Positions 37,424 through 46,891 of a DNA stretch of 64,000 bases are shown here, one piece after another. The translations under genes were made by a program, and so were the position numbers. The notes under the pieces were generated by a model, which worked only from the letters and a program-made list of their open reading frames with translations, had not been told where the DNA came from and did not search any database. This DNA is from CAVQJU01 sp963755195. GTDB lineage: Bacteria; Acidobacteriota; Vicinamibacteria; Vicinamibacterales; CAVVIG01. The stretch is from positions 868,001-932,000 of the forward strand of contig CAVWIZ010000008.1 in the NCBI GenBank assembly GCA_963755195.1. Reading direction: 5' to 3'. Position 1 is the stretch's first letter. Each line of letters starts with the position of its first letter.

Positions 37424-38470
37424 ATGAGCGGGCGTATGCGCAGCGTCGTCGCCACGGGCCTCTTCGCGGGGGTCCTCGCCAGCGTTCCCGCTCGCGCGCA
37501 GCCTGGTGTCTTTCCAGGCAATCTGAAAGCCGGGATCGAGCGGTTGCCTGAAGGCGCCGGCAAGGACACCTTGACGCGCCTGTGTACGCAATGTCACTCG
37601 GTCGAGCAGATCGTGAACACCAGGCGCACCGCGCGGCAATGGCAGGCGCTGGCGGAGCTGATGGCGTCGCGAATACGCCGCGATCCCGCGCCGGCGGATG
37701 TCGCACAGGTGGTCGGCTATCTGCAGCGGAATCTCGCCCGCCCGGAAACGGCGGACGAGGCGAAGGCGACCGACCCGCTGCGTGAGCCGGACGCGAGGCT
37801 TCCGCTGTCGGTTGCGCGTGACCTTTCGGGATCGTGGATGACGACGTCGTGGTACACGCAGTTGAACATGGGTCCTGGCGCCGGCTTGCCGTCTGGCCGC
37901 AGCTTTCGCGCCACCACCAACCAGAAACTGACCGACGCCGATGTGCTGACGGCCTGGGCGAAGGAGAAATCCAAGGACTGGACCATCTACAACGATCCGC
38001 TGTTGTATTGCTATTCACCAGGGCCGATGGCCTACAACTCGCCCTATCCGTTCGAAGTGCTGAATTCGCCGAAGCGCATCACGCTCATTGCCGAGTACTT
38101 CCACGAGGTCCGGCGCATCTACATGGATGGCCGCGGGCACCCTCCGGGCAATCCCGATCCGACGGTGATGGGGCATTCGATTGGCCGGTGGGAAGGCGCA
38201 ACGCTCGTCGTCGATACGGCCAACTTCAAGGAAAGCGCGCCGTTCAGGGTGCCACACAGCGACCAGTACCACATGGTCGAACGCATCCGCCGGGTGCGCG
38301 ACGGCAACCTGCTCGAGATCGACATCACCCTCGAGGATCCCATCGCCTATGCGCAGCCAGTGCGTGGGACGTTCTTCTTCAAGAAGGATCCGACGATCGA
38401 ATTCACGGAATGGAATTGTGACGGCATGTTCGACTACCGGCCTCACCAGCCAGGCGCGAAGACGAACTGA
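37424..38470 (+). CDS. Cytochrome c-WGDPDLQG domain fusion (paralogue h)
   Basis: 348 residues. After a signal ending ARAQ comes a cytochrome c domain with CTQCH at 54-58 and LASVP-free helical ends typical of sorbose/quinohemoprotein cytochromes. From about residue 130, LSGSWMTTSWYTQLNMG starts the family domain, with GRWEGATLVVDTANFKES, MVERIRR and ITLEDP. The WGDPDLQG box and late cysteines are absent. A heme domain joined to this family is direct evidence that the family may take part in electron transfer or a redox step (inference). Confidence 0.75.
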   Translation: MSGRMRSVVATGLFAGVLASVPARAQPGVFPGNLKAGIERLPEGAGKDTLTRLCTQCHSVEQIVNTRRTARQWQALAELMASRIRRDPAPADVAQVVGYLQRNLARPETADEAKATDPLREPDARLPLSVARDLSGSWMTTSWYTQLNMGPGAGLPSGRSFRATTNQKLTDADVLTAWAKEKSKDWTIYNDPLLYCYSPGPMAYNSPYPFEVLNSPKRITLIAEYFHEVRRIYMDGRGHPPGNPDPTVMGHSIGRWEGATLVVDTANFKESAPFRVPHSDQYHMVERIRRVRDGNLLEIDITLEDPIAYAQPVRGTFFFKKDPTIEFTEWNCDGMFDYRPHQPGAKTN

Positions 38471-38519
38471 GCGCTCGGACGTGGAACTGAATCGGAGATT
38501 GAGACACGAGGAGAAGTGA

Positions 38520-39564
38520 ATGGTCAGCATGCCGAACATCACGCGCCGCGAATGTGGAATTCTCGGAGCGCTGGCGATCGCAGTCGCCACGACGCTCGGA
38601 ACGGCATTGTTCGCGCAGACGGCGGTGCGGCCAACCGCGAATCCCGACGTCTATGTGCATCCCGACCTTCGGAAGGCCGCGGACGCGGCGCGGCAGGGAC
38701 GGTTCCTGATGCCGGCGACGACGCCGCCCGGAGGGCCCGCCGCGGTTCAACGCACCGTGCCCGGACCGAAGGGAGCGCCAGACGTTAGGGTCACCATCGT
38801 CAACGGCGGCGGAGGAGCGGCCACGTCTCGTCCAGCCATCCTGCACATTCATGGCGGCGGCTATACGGGAGGCAGTGCCGCGATCATGATTCCATCCCTG
38901 CAGGCATTGGCGGCCGCGCTCGACTGCGTGATTGTGTCGGTGGATTACCGGCTCGCGCCCGCGTACAAAGTTTCCGGGATCGCTCGAGGACAACTACGCT
39001 GCCCTCAAATGGCTCTCTGGGAACGCCCGTGAACTAGGCGTCGATGCGTCGCGCATCGCGGTCATGGGTGAGAGTGCCGGCGGCGGCCACGCGGCGATGC
39101 TGGCGATTGCGGCGCGCGATCGGGGCGAGGTGCCGCTGCTGTACCAGGCGCTCATCTATCCGATGCTCGACGATCGCAGCGGCACCACGCGACAGGTGCC
39201 GCCGCAGATCGGCACCTGGTGTGGACGCGGGACGCGAACCGCGGTGGCTGGACCGCGCTGCTTGGCGTGCCCGCCGGTGCTCCGCAGGTGCCCTGAAGGC
39301 GCGGTGCCCGCCCGCGTCGCGAATCTGGCCGGGCTTCCGCCTGCCTTCATCGGCGTCGGCGGTATCGATCTCTTCGTGGAAGAAGACATCGCCTATGCAC
39401 AGCGGCTCAACAACGCCGGCGTCCCGGTCGAACTGAACGTGATTCCCGGCGCCTTTCACGCCTTCGACATCTTCGAGCCCAACGCGCCCGTCACCATCCG
39501 GTTTCGCGCAGCGCTGACCAATGCGTTGAAAGGCGCGTTTGCGGGCGCATTCCGGAAACCATAG
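38520..39564 (+). CDS. HSL-type alpha/beta-hydrolase (three frameshifts)
   Basis: Tat-like start ITRRECGILGALA and signal ending ALFAQ. The oxyanion HGGGYTGGSA box, the nucleophile GESAGGGHAAM, the acidic GGIDLFVEED and GAFHAFD histidine fit hormone-sensitive-lipase-family esterases. One shift lies near 38980, and a further compensating pair at about 39217 and 39290 places VWTRDANRGGW in another frame. About 345 residues. Exported esterase; substrate unknown. Confidence 0.8.
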
Positions 39565-39641
39565 GTGGCGCGTGATAGCCCATTCAGCCGACGGGACCTA
39601 CGCGCTGCTGGCCAGGGATCTCAAATCATAAGGAGGATTCG

Positions 39642-40022
39642 ATGAAGGCTCTCAGACGCTCGTGGCTTCAGCTCGTCGTGATGTTGGCGCTCGTGCTCGT
39701 GGCGGCGCCCGCCCGCGCCGCCGACGTGGATGGCAAATGGAGCGGTTCGCTCGAATCGCCCATGGGCCCCGTTCAGATGGGGTTCACTTTCAAAGCCGAC
39801 GGCGCGGCCCTGAGCGGCACGTCAACCGGCCCTGACGGCGCCGAGGTCGCGATCAAGGACGGCAAGGTCGACGGGAACAAGATCTCGTTCGTTGTCTCGA
39901 TCGACTTCGGCGGCATGGCGTTCGACTTGAACTACACGGGCGTCGTCAGCGCGGACAACATCCAGCTGACACTCGATTTCATGGGGATGCCCATGCCATT
40001 CACGGTGAAGAAGACGAACTGA
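39642..40022 (+). CDS. Small secreted beta-rich protein
   Basis: 126 residues with AAGGAGG upstream and a signal ending ARAAD. The mature part has repeating G-K-W-S-G, GFTFKADGAALSG and GGMAFDLNYTG strands, like a lipocalin-type or calycin-like barrel, and ends with FMGMPMPFTVKKTN. Function unknown. The last 40 bp before FTVKK are duplicated exactly at 56296-56335. Confidence 0.6.
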   Translation: MKALRRSWLQLVVMLALVLVAAPARAADVDGKWSGSLESPMGPVQMGFTFKADGAALSGTSTGPDGAEVAIKDGKVDGNKISFVVSIDFGGMAFDLNYTGVVSADNIQLTLDFMGMPMPFTVKKTN

Positions 40023-40047
40023 TGGGCGGCGTGCCGGCGGAGGATCG

Positions 40048-41040
40048 ATGCGTCTGACATTCGCGCTCATCGTTGTTGCCGGCGCGCTCACGTTTGCGCA
40101 GGAGAACGTCCCGACACCGGCCGACGTCAAGCCGGGCAGCATCACATGCGAGGACGTCCCCTATTCGGCGCCGGTCTCGTATCTGTCATTCAAGATGTAC
40201 GGACAGGACGTGCGCATGGCCTACATGGACGTCGCGCCAGCGGGCCAGCCGAACGGCCATACCGTCGTGCTGCTCCACGGGATGAACTTCGCTGGGTTCT
40301 ACTGGGGCGGTCCGATCGACGTGCTGCGCAAGGAAGGGTTCCGGGTCGTCGTCCCGGACCAGATCGGGTTCGGGCGATCGTCGAAGCCGATCCTGCCCTA
40401 CAACTTTCATGACATGGCGCTCAACACGCGACGTGTACTGCAGCAGCTCAACGTCGCGAAGGCGATCGTCGTCGGCCACTCTATGGGCGGCATGCTCGCC
40501 GCGCGTTTCGCGACGCAGTATCCGGCAATGACCGAACGCCTGGTGATCTACAACCCGATTGGAGTGTCGGATCCGAGGTACGGCCAACCGTGGACGAGCG
40601 TGGACGACGCCTATCCGCGCGTGCTCGCCGGGACCTATCAGACGATCCGGGCGAACATCATGCGGTACGTCTCACACAATCCGGCGGCGTGGACTCCGGA
40701 GTTCGAGAAGTACGTGCGAGTCCGCTATGCGTGGACGCTCAGCAGCGACTGGCCCCGCTACGCGATGGTGCAGGCGCTGATTCAACAGGTGCCGTATCTG
40801 GATCCCGTTGTCAACGACTGGGCGCACATCAAAGCGCCGACACTCGTCCTGGGTGGGGCGGAGGATTCGACGTCGCCGAACTTCAAGGAGCGGATGAAGT
40901 TCATCGCAGAGTCTGTTCCCGGCGGCAACGGACGGCTGCAGCTTCTTCCAGGTATCGGGCACGTCCCGCACATGGAAGCACCGGACAAGTTCTATCCGCC
41001 GTTGGTGGCGTTCTTGAAGGACGGCGCGCAGGCGAATTGA
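40048..41040 (+). CDS. Exported alpha/beta-hydrolase
   Basis: 330 residues with a short signal (LTFAQ). The triad is clear: LLHGMNFAG oxyanion site, GHSMGGML nucleophile, GGAEDSTSP aspartate region and GIGHVPHME histidine. It resembles haloperoxidase/epoxide-hydrolase-type enzymes. Substrate unknown. In the operon after the HSL-type esterase. Confidence 0.8.
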   Translation: MRLTFALIVVAGALTFAQENVPTPADVKPGSITCEDVPYSAPVSYLSFKMYGQDVRMAYMDVAPAGQPNGHTVVLLHGMNFAGFYWGGPIDVLRKEGFRVVVPDQIGFGRSSKPILPYNFHDMALNTRRVLQQLNVAKAIVVGHSMGGMLAARFATQYPAMTERLVIYNPIGVSDPRYGQPWTSVDDAYPRVLAGTYQTIRANIMRYVSHNPAAWTPEFEKYVRVRYAWTLSSDWPRYAMVQALIQQVPYLDPVVNDWAHIKAPTLVLGGAEDSTSPNFKERMKFIAESVPGGNGRLQLLPGIGHVPHMEAPDKFYPPLVAFLKDGAQAN

Positions 41041-41066
41041 TGGCGTCCACTTCTGAGGCATGTCAC

Positions 41067-41453
41067 ATGAGGACCGGTCTTGTCGTTTCATCGTTTCTGC
41101 TTGGAGCCATACTCTTGGTCGCCGTCCCGGCGCGGTCGCATCACAGCAACGTCGCCTACGACGACAACAAGCGTGTCACCGTGACGGGCGTGGTCAAGGA
41201 ATGGCGCTGGGTCAACCCGCACACGTGGCTGTACCTCGAGGTCAACGACGAGAAGGCGGGCAAGATCGAGTGGCACTGCGAAGGGCGTGCGCCGGGCGTT
41301 CTCCTGCGCGCCGGTTGGACGAGAGACTCAATGAAACCCGGCGAGACCGTGACCGTCGACATGCGCCCGGCAAAAGATGGGACCTATACGGGCATCATGA
41401 TGCGGGCGACGAAAGCTGACGGCACGGTGCTCGGCGGCCAGCCGAACCAGTAA
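41067..41453 (+). CDS. DUF6152 secreted protein (copy 3)
   Basis: 128 residues. Signal ending PARS, then HHSNVAYDDNKRVTVTG. WVNPHTWLYLEVND is the NPH motif; WHCEGRAPGVLLRAGW and MKPGETVTVDMRP follow. Close to copy 6. Function unknown. Confidence 0.8.
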   Translation: MRTGLVVSSFLLGAILLVAVPARSHHSNVAYDDNKRVTVTGVVKEWRWVNPHTWLYLEVNDEKAGKIEWHCEGRAPGVLLRAGWTRDSMKPGETVTVDMRPAKDGTYTGIMMRATKADGTVLGGQPNQ

Positions 41454-41464
41454 GGGTCATCATC

Positions 41465-42250
41465 ATGTCGAAACACATTCTCGCGACACTGGTGGTTTCC
41501 GCATTCACAGCGACGCTGGGACTATCTGCTGTCCTCCGCGCGCAGGCGGGACCTGGGGCAGCCGGCACGGGAGCGACGACGCCCGACTTTTCTGGCGTGT
41601 ACTTCCCGACTCTTGACGGGGGCGGGGCACGGCCGGCTGGCGGCCCGGGGCCGGCCGGGCTGCCGATCGATGGATCCAAAGGGCGCGAACCGACTGCACC
41701 CAGGTTGACGCCTGAATACCTCGCGAAATGGGAGAAGGTCAGCAAGACGCGGGTCGCCGGATCGTACGAGTTCGACCTCCAAATTCATTGTCTGCCGCCT
41801 GGGATGCCGGCGATGATGGGTATGCCCTACGGCTTCGAAATCCTGCAGACGAAGGACAAGATCTCGATTCTCAGCGAGTTGAACGACGCGTATCGCCGCA
41901 TCTATCTCGACGGACGCAAGCCCTCGGCGAAGGTGCTCGGCGATGCGACCTACGCGGGATATTCGACCGGCCATTGGGAAGGCGACACGCTGGTCGTCGA
42001 TACCATCGCCCTCAATCCGATTTCGTATGTGGAGGGGTTCACGCCTCATAGCGACGCGATGACGGTCAAAGAGCGGATTCGGTTCTTCGGTCCCGGTCTG
42101 CTCGAGGATGCGATTACCGTCACCGATCCGAAGGCGTTCACCGCACCGTGGAGTGTCGTGCGCCATTACAAGAAAGCGGCGCCGCCCAACGACGAGATCC
42201 GGGAGTTTGCCTGTTCGGAACTGTTCCTGTCGACGCCGATCCCGAAATGA
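41465..42250 (+). CDS. WGDPDLQG-related secreted protein (paralogue i)
   Basis: 261 residues. Signal ending VLRAQ, then PDFSGVYFPTLDGGG in place of the WGDPDLQG box. Core: YEFDLQIHCLPPGMPAMMG, YLDGRKPSAK, GHWEGDTLVVDTIALN, VKERIRF and REFACSE. Close in sequence to paralogue n at 47704-48507. Both replace CHEGN by C-S/A-E. Function unknown. Confidence 0.75.
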   Translation: MSKHILATLVVSAFTATLGLSAVLRAQAGPGAAGTGATTPDFSGVYFPTLDGGGARPAGGPGPAGLPIDGSKGREPTAPRLTPEYLAKWEKVSKTRVAGSYEFDLQIHCLPPGMPAMMGMPYGFEILQTKDKISILSELNDAYRRIYLDGRKPSAKVLGDATYAGYSTGHWEGDTLVVDTIALNPISYVEGFTPHSDAMTVKERIRFFGPGLLEDAITVTDPKAFTAPWSVVRHYKKAAPPNDEIREFACSELFLSTPIPK

Positions 42251-42268
42251 GCCCACGGTGAGGAGCGG

Positions 42269-42688
42269 ATGATGGAGGCAAATAGGAACATGACCTTGAG
42301 AGAGCGAGCGACCGTACTTGTCGCAACGGGCATGTGTATGGTGCTGCTGGCACTCGCGCCGCTTCGGGCACACCACTCGATGGCGATGTACGAGCTGAAG
42401 AACATCACCATAAGCGGCATCGTCACGCGCGTCGACCTCAGGAATCCGCACAGCCTCTTCTACATCGCGGTGACCGACGCCCAAGGCAAGCAGGTGGAGT
42501 GGGTGCTCGAAGCCCAGCCGCTCAGCACGCTGATGGCCAACGGATGGTCGGCGACGACGATGAAAGTCGGCGACAAGGTGACCGCTGCCGGTAGCCCGGC
42601 GCGGAATGGCAAGCCTTTCATGCTCGTGCGCGCGTTTCAGTTGCCGGACGGACGCACGATGTCGACCGATTTCAGTCTGGGACGGTAA
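42269..42688 (+). CDS. DUF6152 secreted protein (copy 4)
   Basis: 139 residues, with an alternative start at 42290. Signal ends PLRA, then HHSMAMYELKNITISG. LRNPHSLFYIAV is the NPH motif; VLEAQPLSTLMANGW and MKVGDKVTAAGSP complete the domain. Function unknown. Confidence 0.8.
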   Translation: MMEANRNMTLRERATVLVATGMCMVLLALAPLRAHHSMAMYELKNITISGIVTRVDLRNPHSLFYIAVTDAQGKQVEWVLEAQPLSTLMANGWSATTMKVGDKVTAAGSPARNGKPFMLVRAFQLPDGRTMSTDFSLGR

Positions 42689-42700
42689 CGGAGTGCGGCG

Positions 42701-43906
42701 ATGACGAGACAGGTGAACGTGGCGACACGCCGTATGGGCCTGGTCGCGGTGACGGCGTGCGTTGTCGCCGTTGCCGTGTCACCTCCATTCGCACGGGCGC
42801 AGGCCCGCGGCCAAGGCGCCCCGGCAACGCGGAGCTGCAACTTGCCGGAACCGTTTCCGTGTCCCGTCGCGCGGATCGCGGAGCTGACGGCGGAGCCCGC
42901 CACGATCAATCCGGGCGAGGCCGCACGTATCACGTGGGCGGCCGAGAACCCGTCGAACATGACCCTGACACCGGGAATCGGTCGCGTGTTCGCACGCGGC
43001 ACGGTCCGCGTCACGCCGTCGGCGACGACAACCTACACGCTGCGGACGGAGGGCGGGCCGGACCGGCAGGTCGTGACCCGGTCGGTCACGGTGGTCGTGC
43101 GGGGCACGCAACCGGCGAAAGTGGAAGAAAGCGCCACGCAGCCGCTGCCGATGCCGCGATTGCCGGATGGCAAACCGGACCTGCAAGGGGTCTGGTTCGG
43201 CGGTGACTTCGCCGGTGGGTTCACGGCTGGGCGTGGCTTCGGTGCGCTCTCCGTGCTGCCCGCCCCTGACGGATTGCCCAACCGGCCCACACCCAAACCC
43301 GGTCTCGACAACCTGCGGCGTCAGGAGACACGAGACGGCCTGGGCGCCGGCTGCTTCGTAGAATCGGTTCCGGTGTATTTCGGACCTGGCTACCACTTCC
43401 AGATTGTGCAGAACCCCCAGACGGTGGTGATGCTCGTCGAGCGGATGCACCTGCATCGGATCATCCAGATCGGCGCGGAACATTCCGCCGACGTGTTGAA
43501 TGGTGAACGCCTGTCGTACCTCGGCTACTCGGTCGCGCGCTGGGAGGGAGACACCCTTGTTGTCGACACTCGAGGGTTCAATGACAAGGTGTACGTCGGC
43601 ACCAACAACGGGTCGTTCACCGGCGGCTTTAGACATTCCCCGAAGCTGCACATGGTCGAGCGATTGACGCGGATCAACTACGGCACGCTCGAAGTCGACG
43701 TGCGGCTCGAGGACCCCGATCTCTTTGTCTCGCCGTGGCGGTCGATCTCGCGACACGCCCTTCGTCCAGAGTTCAGCCGGATTGAAGAGTACATCTGCGA
43801 GCAATCGCCCGACGCATACAAGCCGTTGATCGAGGGAATCAGGCTACAGCCTGCCGGTCAGCCGTCCGCACCGCCGCCGACGGCGGCGCAACCGGAGCGA
43901 CGTTGA
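42701..43906 (+). CDS. Ig-like-WGDPDLQG domain protein (paralogue j)
   Basis: 401 residues. A signal of about 30 residues is followed by an Ig-like or cohesin-like module (NPGEAARITWAAENP, VTPSATTTYTLRT) to about residue 130, then LPDGKPDLQGVWFGGD, GPGYHFQIVQNPQTVV, EHSADVLNGERLSYLGYS, ARWEGDTLVVDTRGFND and MVERLTRI. C-terminal YICEQSPDAYKPL is a variant of the YACHEGN box. The extra module may anchor the domain to a surface or partner. Function unknown. Confidence 0.7.
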   Translation: MTRQVNVATRRMGLVAVTACVVAVAVSPPFARAQARGQGAPATRSCNLPEPFPCPVARIAELTAEPATINPGEAARITWAAENPSNMTLTPGIGRVFARGTVRVTPSATTTYTLRTEGGPDRQVVTRSVTVVVRGTQPAKVEESATQPLPMPRLPDGKPDLQGVWFGGDFAGGFTAGRGFGALSVLPAPDGLPNRPTPKPGLDNLRRQETRDGLGAGCFVESVPVYFGPGYHFQIVQNPQTVVMLVERMHLHRIIQIGAEHSADVLNGERLSYLGYSVARWEGDTLVVDTRGFNDKVYVGTNNGSFTGGFRHSPKLHMVERLTRINYGTLEVDVRLEDPDLFVSPWRSISRHALRPEFSRIEEYICEQSPDAYKPLIEGIRLQPAGQPSAPPPTAAQPERR

Positions 43907-43980
43907 TGCCCGCTCTCCTTCCCGGCGCGCCAGTTCCTTGGAACGTCGAACTCCCCCGATACAACGACCTCAAGGTCCCC

Positions 43981-44904
43981 ATGCGTATCGTGACACTCGT
44001 TCTGATCCTGTCGATAGCGCCGATGGCCGTCAGCGCTCAGCAAAGAACACCGTGGGGCGACCCGGATTTGCAGGGCGTCTGGAGCAACCAGACACCCATA
44101 CCGCTCGAGCGGCCGCCAGCACTGGCTGGCAAGGCGACGTTCACCGAAGAGGAGGCTGCGGAAGTCGAGCGAACGGCCCTCCCAGAGATCCTGAAGGCCC
44201 TCGCCCGCGCAGTGCCCCTGAGCGGCGAACTGAACGAGGTCTGGTTGGAAACACAGAACGGCAAGGTCGGCCCGGGCCGGCACACGTCGCTTGTGATCGA
44301 TCCGCCGGACGGTCGAATTCCGTTCACACCCGAGGGACGGGCACGATGGGACGCGACGCCGAGCATCGAGGCGCAAGTCCTTGGACGGCCGATGGCCGCC
44401 AACGGACCGGAGGACCGCCCTCTCGACGAGCGCTGCATCTCGACGGGCGGGCTCTACGTGCCCAATCCCTTCTACAACAACTATCACCAGATTGTGCAGG
44501 CTCGTGGCTACGTCGCGATTCTGACGGAGATGATGCACGAGATGCGCATCATCCCGATCGATGGGCGTGCCCCGCTCGGTCCGAAGATCCGCGGATGGCA
44601 CGGGTATTCACGAGGCCGCTGGGAAGGCCAGACACTCATCGTCGAAACGACGAACTTCAACGAAAAGCGCCTCTTTGAAGGAGCGACTTCGCAGCTGCGC
44701 CTGGTCGAGCGTTTCACGCGTCTGGACCCCGACACAATCAGATATCGACTGACCGTCTCCGATCCCTCGACGTTCTCGAGACCGTGGACGCTCGAGAATG
44801 CGCTGCGCAAGTCGAAGGGCCCGTTGTATGAGGTTGCATGCCACGAGGGCAATTACGGTTTGGCGGGGATCCTTTCTGGTGCGCGCGCGGAAGAGAACCG
44901 GTGA
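43981..44904 (+). CDS. WGDPDLQG-motif family secreted protein (paralogue k)
   Basis: 307 residues from the ATG at 43981; a TTG at 43903 is possible but gives no signal. Signal ends AVSAQQ, then TPWGDPDLQGVWSNQ. SLVIDPPDGRIPFTPEG, RCISTGGLY, EMMHEMRIIPIDG, GRWEGQTLIVETTNFNE, LRLVERFTRLD and YEVACHEGNYGL are all present. A near-complete family member. Function unknown. Confidence 0.8.
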   Translation: MRIVTLVLILSIAPMAVSAQQRTPWGDPDLQGVWSNQTPIPLERPPALAGKATFTEEEAAEVERTALPEILKALARAVPLSGELNEVWLETQNGKVGPGRHTSLVIDPPDGRIPFTPEGRARWDATPSIEAQVLGRPMAANGPEDRPLDERCISTGGLYVPNPFYNNYHQIVQARGYVAILTEMMHEMRIIPIDGRAPLGPKIRGWHGYSRGRWEGQTLIVETTNFNEKRLFEGATSQLRLVERFTRLDPDTIRYRLTVSDPSTFSRPWTLENALRKSKGPLYEVACHEGNYGLAGILSGARAEENR

Positions 44905-44990
44905 ACAGCAGCCGCCCGCAGAGACGGGGCCGCCCCATCGCGGCTAACGTGTCCGGGCCGCACGACGTAAGCGCAACATAGGAGACTGCC

Positions 44991-45908
44991 ATGACAGGGT
45001 CCGTATCGCCGCCTCGCTCGCGAACAGCCCTCTTTGTGCTCGCTGGTGCTCTGGTCGCCGTCGGTGCGGCGCAGCCAGGCGCCCAGTCACCCGCACCAGC
45101 ATCGTGGAAGGTGCCTCGCACGCCCTGGGGCGCACCTGACCTCCAGGGCGTCTGGACGAGCGCCGATCTCACCGCTCAGACCAACGACGCGCCTCGGCCG
45201 CCCGTGGCCGCCCCCGCTGCGGCCGCCGGGACCGTGCAGGACGTCAACCCGCCGAATCACTGGGGAGAACGAATTCAGCGTGTGACGTTCGAGGCCGCGC
45301 CGATGACACCGCTGGGACAGGAGCGGGCCGCGACGCCGAAGCTCGGGTTCGGCAGTTTCATGACTGGCAGTTTCGCCGGCCCTGAAGATCTCGGCACGTG
45401 GGTGCGGTGCCTGTCGCGTGGCATGCCGGGCGTGATGACGCCGACGGCGTACAACAACAACTATCAGATCGTGCAGTCGCAGGATTCCCTGGCGGTCATC
45501 GCGGAAATGATTCATGATGCGCGCGTGATTCCGCTGCGTGCGCAGCCGCACATTGCGCCGTCGATTCGCCAGTGGCTCGGCGATTCCCGAGGACACTGGG
45601 AAGGCGACACGCTGGTCGTCGAGGTCACGAATATCACGGACAAAGCGAGCTTCCGCGGTTCCACCGGGAATCTTCGCGTCTCGGAGCGGTACACGCGGAC
45701 GGCCCCCAACACCCTGCACTACGAGGTGACGCTCGAGGATGCGGCGGCCTGGACCGCGCCCTGGAAGTTCTACATCGACCTTGCGCTCGATCACGGCCAG
45801 GGCCGCGTGTTCGAGTACGCGTGTCACGAGGGCAACTACGGTATGCGAAACCTCCTGAGCGCGTCGCGGGCGATGGACGCGGAAGCGGCAGCCGAGGTGC
45901 ACAAATGA
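44991..45908 (+). CDS. WGDPDLQG-motif family secreted protein (paralogue l)
   Basis: 305 residues. Signal ends QPGAQ, then TPWGAPDLQGVWTSA. NHWGERIQ, RCLSRGMPGVM, EMIHDARVIPLRA, GHWEGDTLVVEVTNI, LRVSERYTRT and FEYACHEGNYGM follow. Its stop overlaps the start of paralogue m (ATGA). Function unknown. Confidence 0.8.
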   Translation: MTGSVSPPRSRTALFVLAGALVAVGAAQPGAQSPAPASWKVPRTPWGAPDLQGVWTSADLTAQTNDAPRPPVAAPAAAAGTVQDVNPPNHWGERIQRVTFEAAPMTPLGQERAATPKLGFGSFMTGSFAGPEDLGTWVRCLSRGMPGVMTPTAYNNNYQIVQSQDSLAVIAEMIHDARVIPLRAQPHIAPSIRQWLGDSRGHWEGDTLVVEVTNITDKASFRGSTGNLRVSERYTRTAPNTLHYEVTLEDAAAWTAPWKFYIDLALDHGQGRVFEYACHEGNYGMRNLLSASRAMDAEAAAEVHK

Positions 45909-46891
45909 CGACCAAAACCACTCTAAGCGTCGGCGCCCTCCTGATCGTGGCCGCGGCGATCGGCGGGCTTGTCGTCCCGAAGGTTCGCGCGCAGAACGCT
46001 CCGCCCTGGATCAATCAGGACGCCAATTGGACCGCCAACAAGGAAAAGCTCCAGGCGTTCGGTGAGCGCTTCGCCACGTCAGAGGCGATGTACGAGGCGC
46101 TCAAACAGCAGGCCCATGGCGGCAAGCCGCTGACGTGGCCGCAGATGGCTGAGCCGGCCTACGACTGGTCGGGTATCTACTCTCGCAGCAAACTGTCGTT
46201 GCATTTCGACCCGGATTTGCCGCCCACCAGCGGTCCTGTCTCCGCAAAGCTCACACCGGCCGGACAAGCCGTCGTGAAAGCCAAAGCCGATCTTCTCGCG
46301 CGCACGGGCGGTGAGTACGACCCGATCAGCGATTGCCGTCCGCCGGGCGTGCCGCGCTGGTTCACCGAACCGTTCCTTCACGAATTCATCGTCACGCCCA
46401 ATCAGACGTGGTTGATCAACGAAATGGTCAATGACGTTCGTCGCGTCTACACCGACGGCCGCAGCCACACGCCGGAAGACGACGCGTACCCGAGCTGGAA
46501 TGGGGACACCGTGGGCTTCTGGGACGGCGATGTGCTGGTGACGCACACGAAATATCTGATGAAGGGGCAGTATCAGCGGGGCGTGCAGCCGAATTACTCG
46601 GAGAAGACCGAGACCGTTGAGCGCTGGCACAAGGTCAACGCGAAGACGCTTCAAGCCGACGTGTGGGTGTTCGATCCGGTGAATCTCGCCAAGCCGTGGT
46701 ACACGCGTCAGAGCCAGACACAGCTGACCAACGACGACAAACAGCTGCGCATCAGGTACTGGGATTGCCGCGAGAACGCGAACAACGACATCGTCCGTCA
46801 GGACGACGGCACGAGCCAGTTCAAGGATTTCACCTTTGTTCCGAAGGAGGCGCCCGCGGGCGGCAAGCCCGAGGCCGAAAAGACCAAATGA
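45905..46891 (+). CDS. WGDPDLQG-related secreted protein (paralogue m)
   Basis: 328 residues. Signal ends KVRAQNA. The opening box is missing; instead PAYDWSGIYSRSKLSL starts the core, with CRPPGVPRWF, EMVNDVRRVYTDGRSH, GFWDGDVLVTHTKYL, VERWHKVNAK and RYWDCRENAN. A divergent member with cysteines in slightly different places. Coupled to paralogue l and to the DUF6152 gene that follows. Confidence 0.7.
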   Translation: MTTKTTLSVGALLIVAAAIGGLVVPKVRAQNAPPWINQDANWTANKEKLQAFGERFATSEAMYEALKQQAHGGKPLTWPQMAEPAYDWSGIYSRSKLSLHFDPDLPPTSGPVSAKLTPAGQAVVKAKADLLARTGGEYDPISDCRPPGVPRWFTEPFLHEFIVTPNQTWLINEMVNDVRRVYTDGRSHTPEDDAYPSWNGDTVGFWDGDVLVTHTKYLMKGQYQRGVQPNYSEKTETVERWHKVNAKTLQADVWVFDPVNLAKPWYTRQSQTQLTNDDKQLRIRYWDCRENANNDIVRQDDGTSQFKDFTFVPKEAPAGGKPEAEKTK

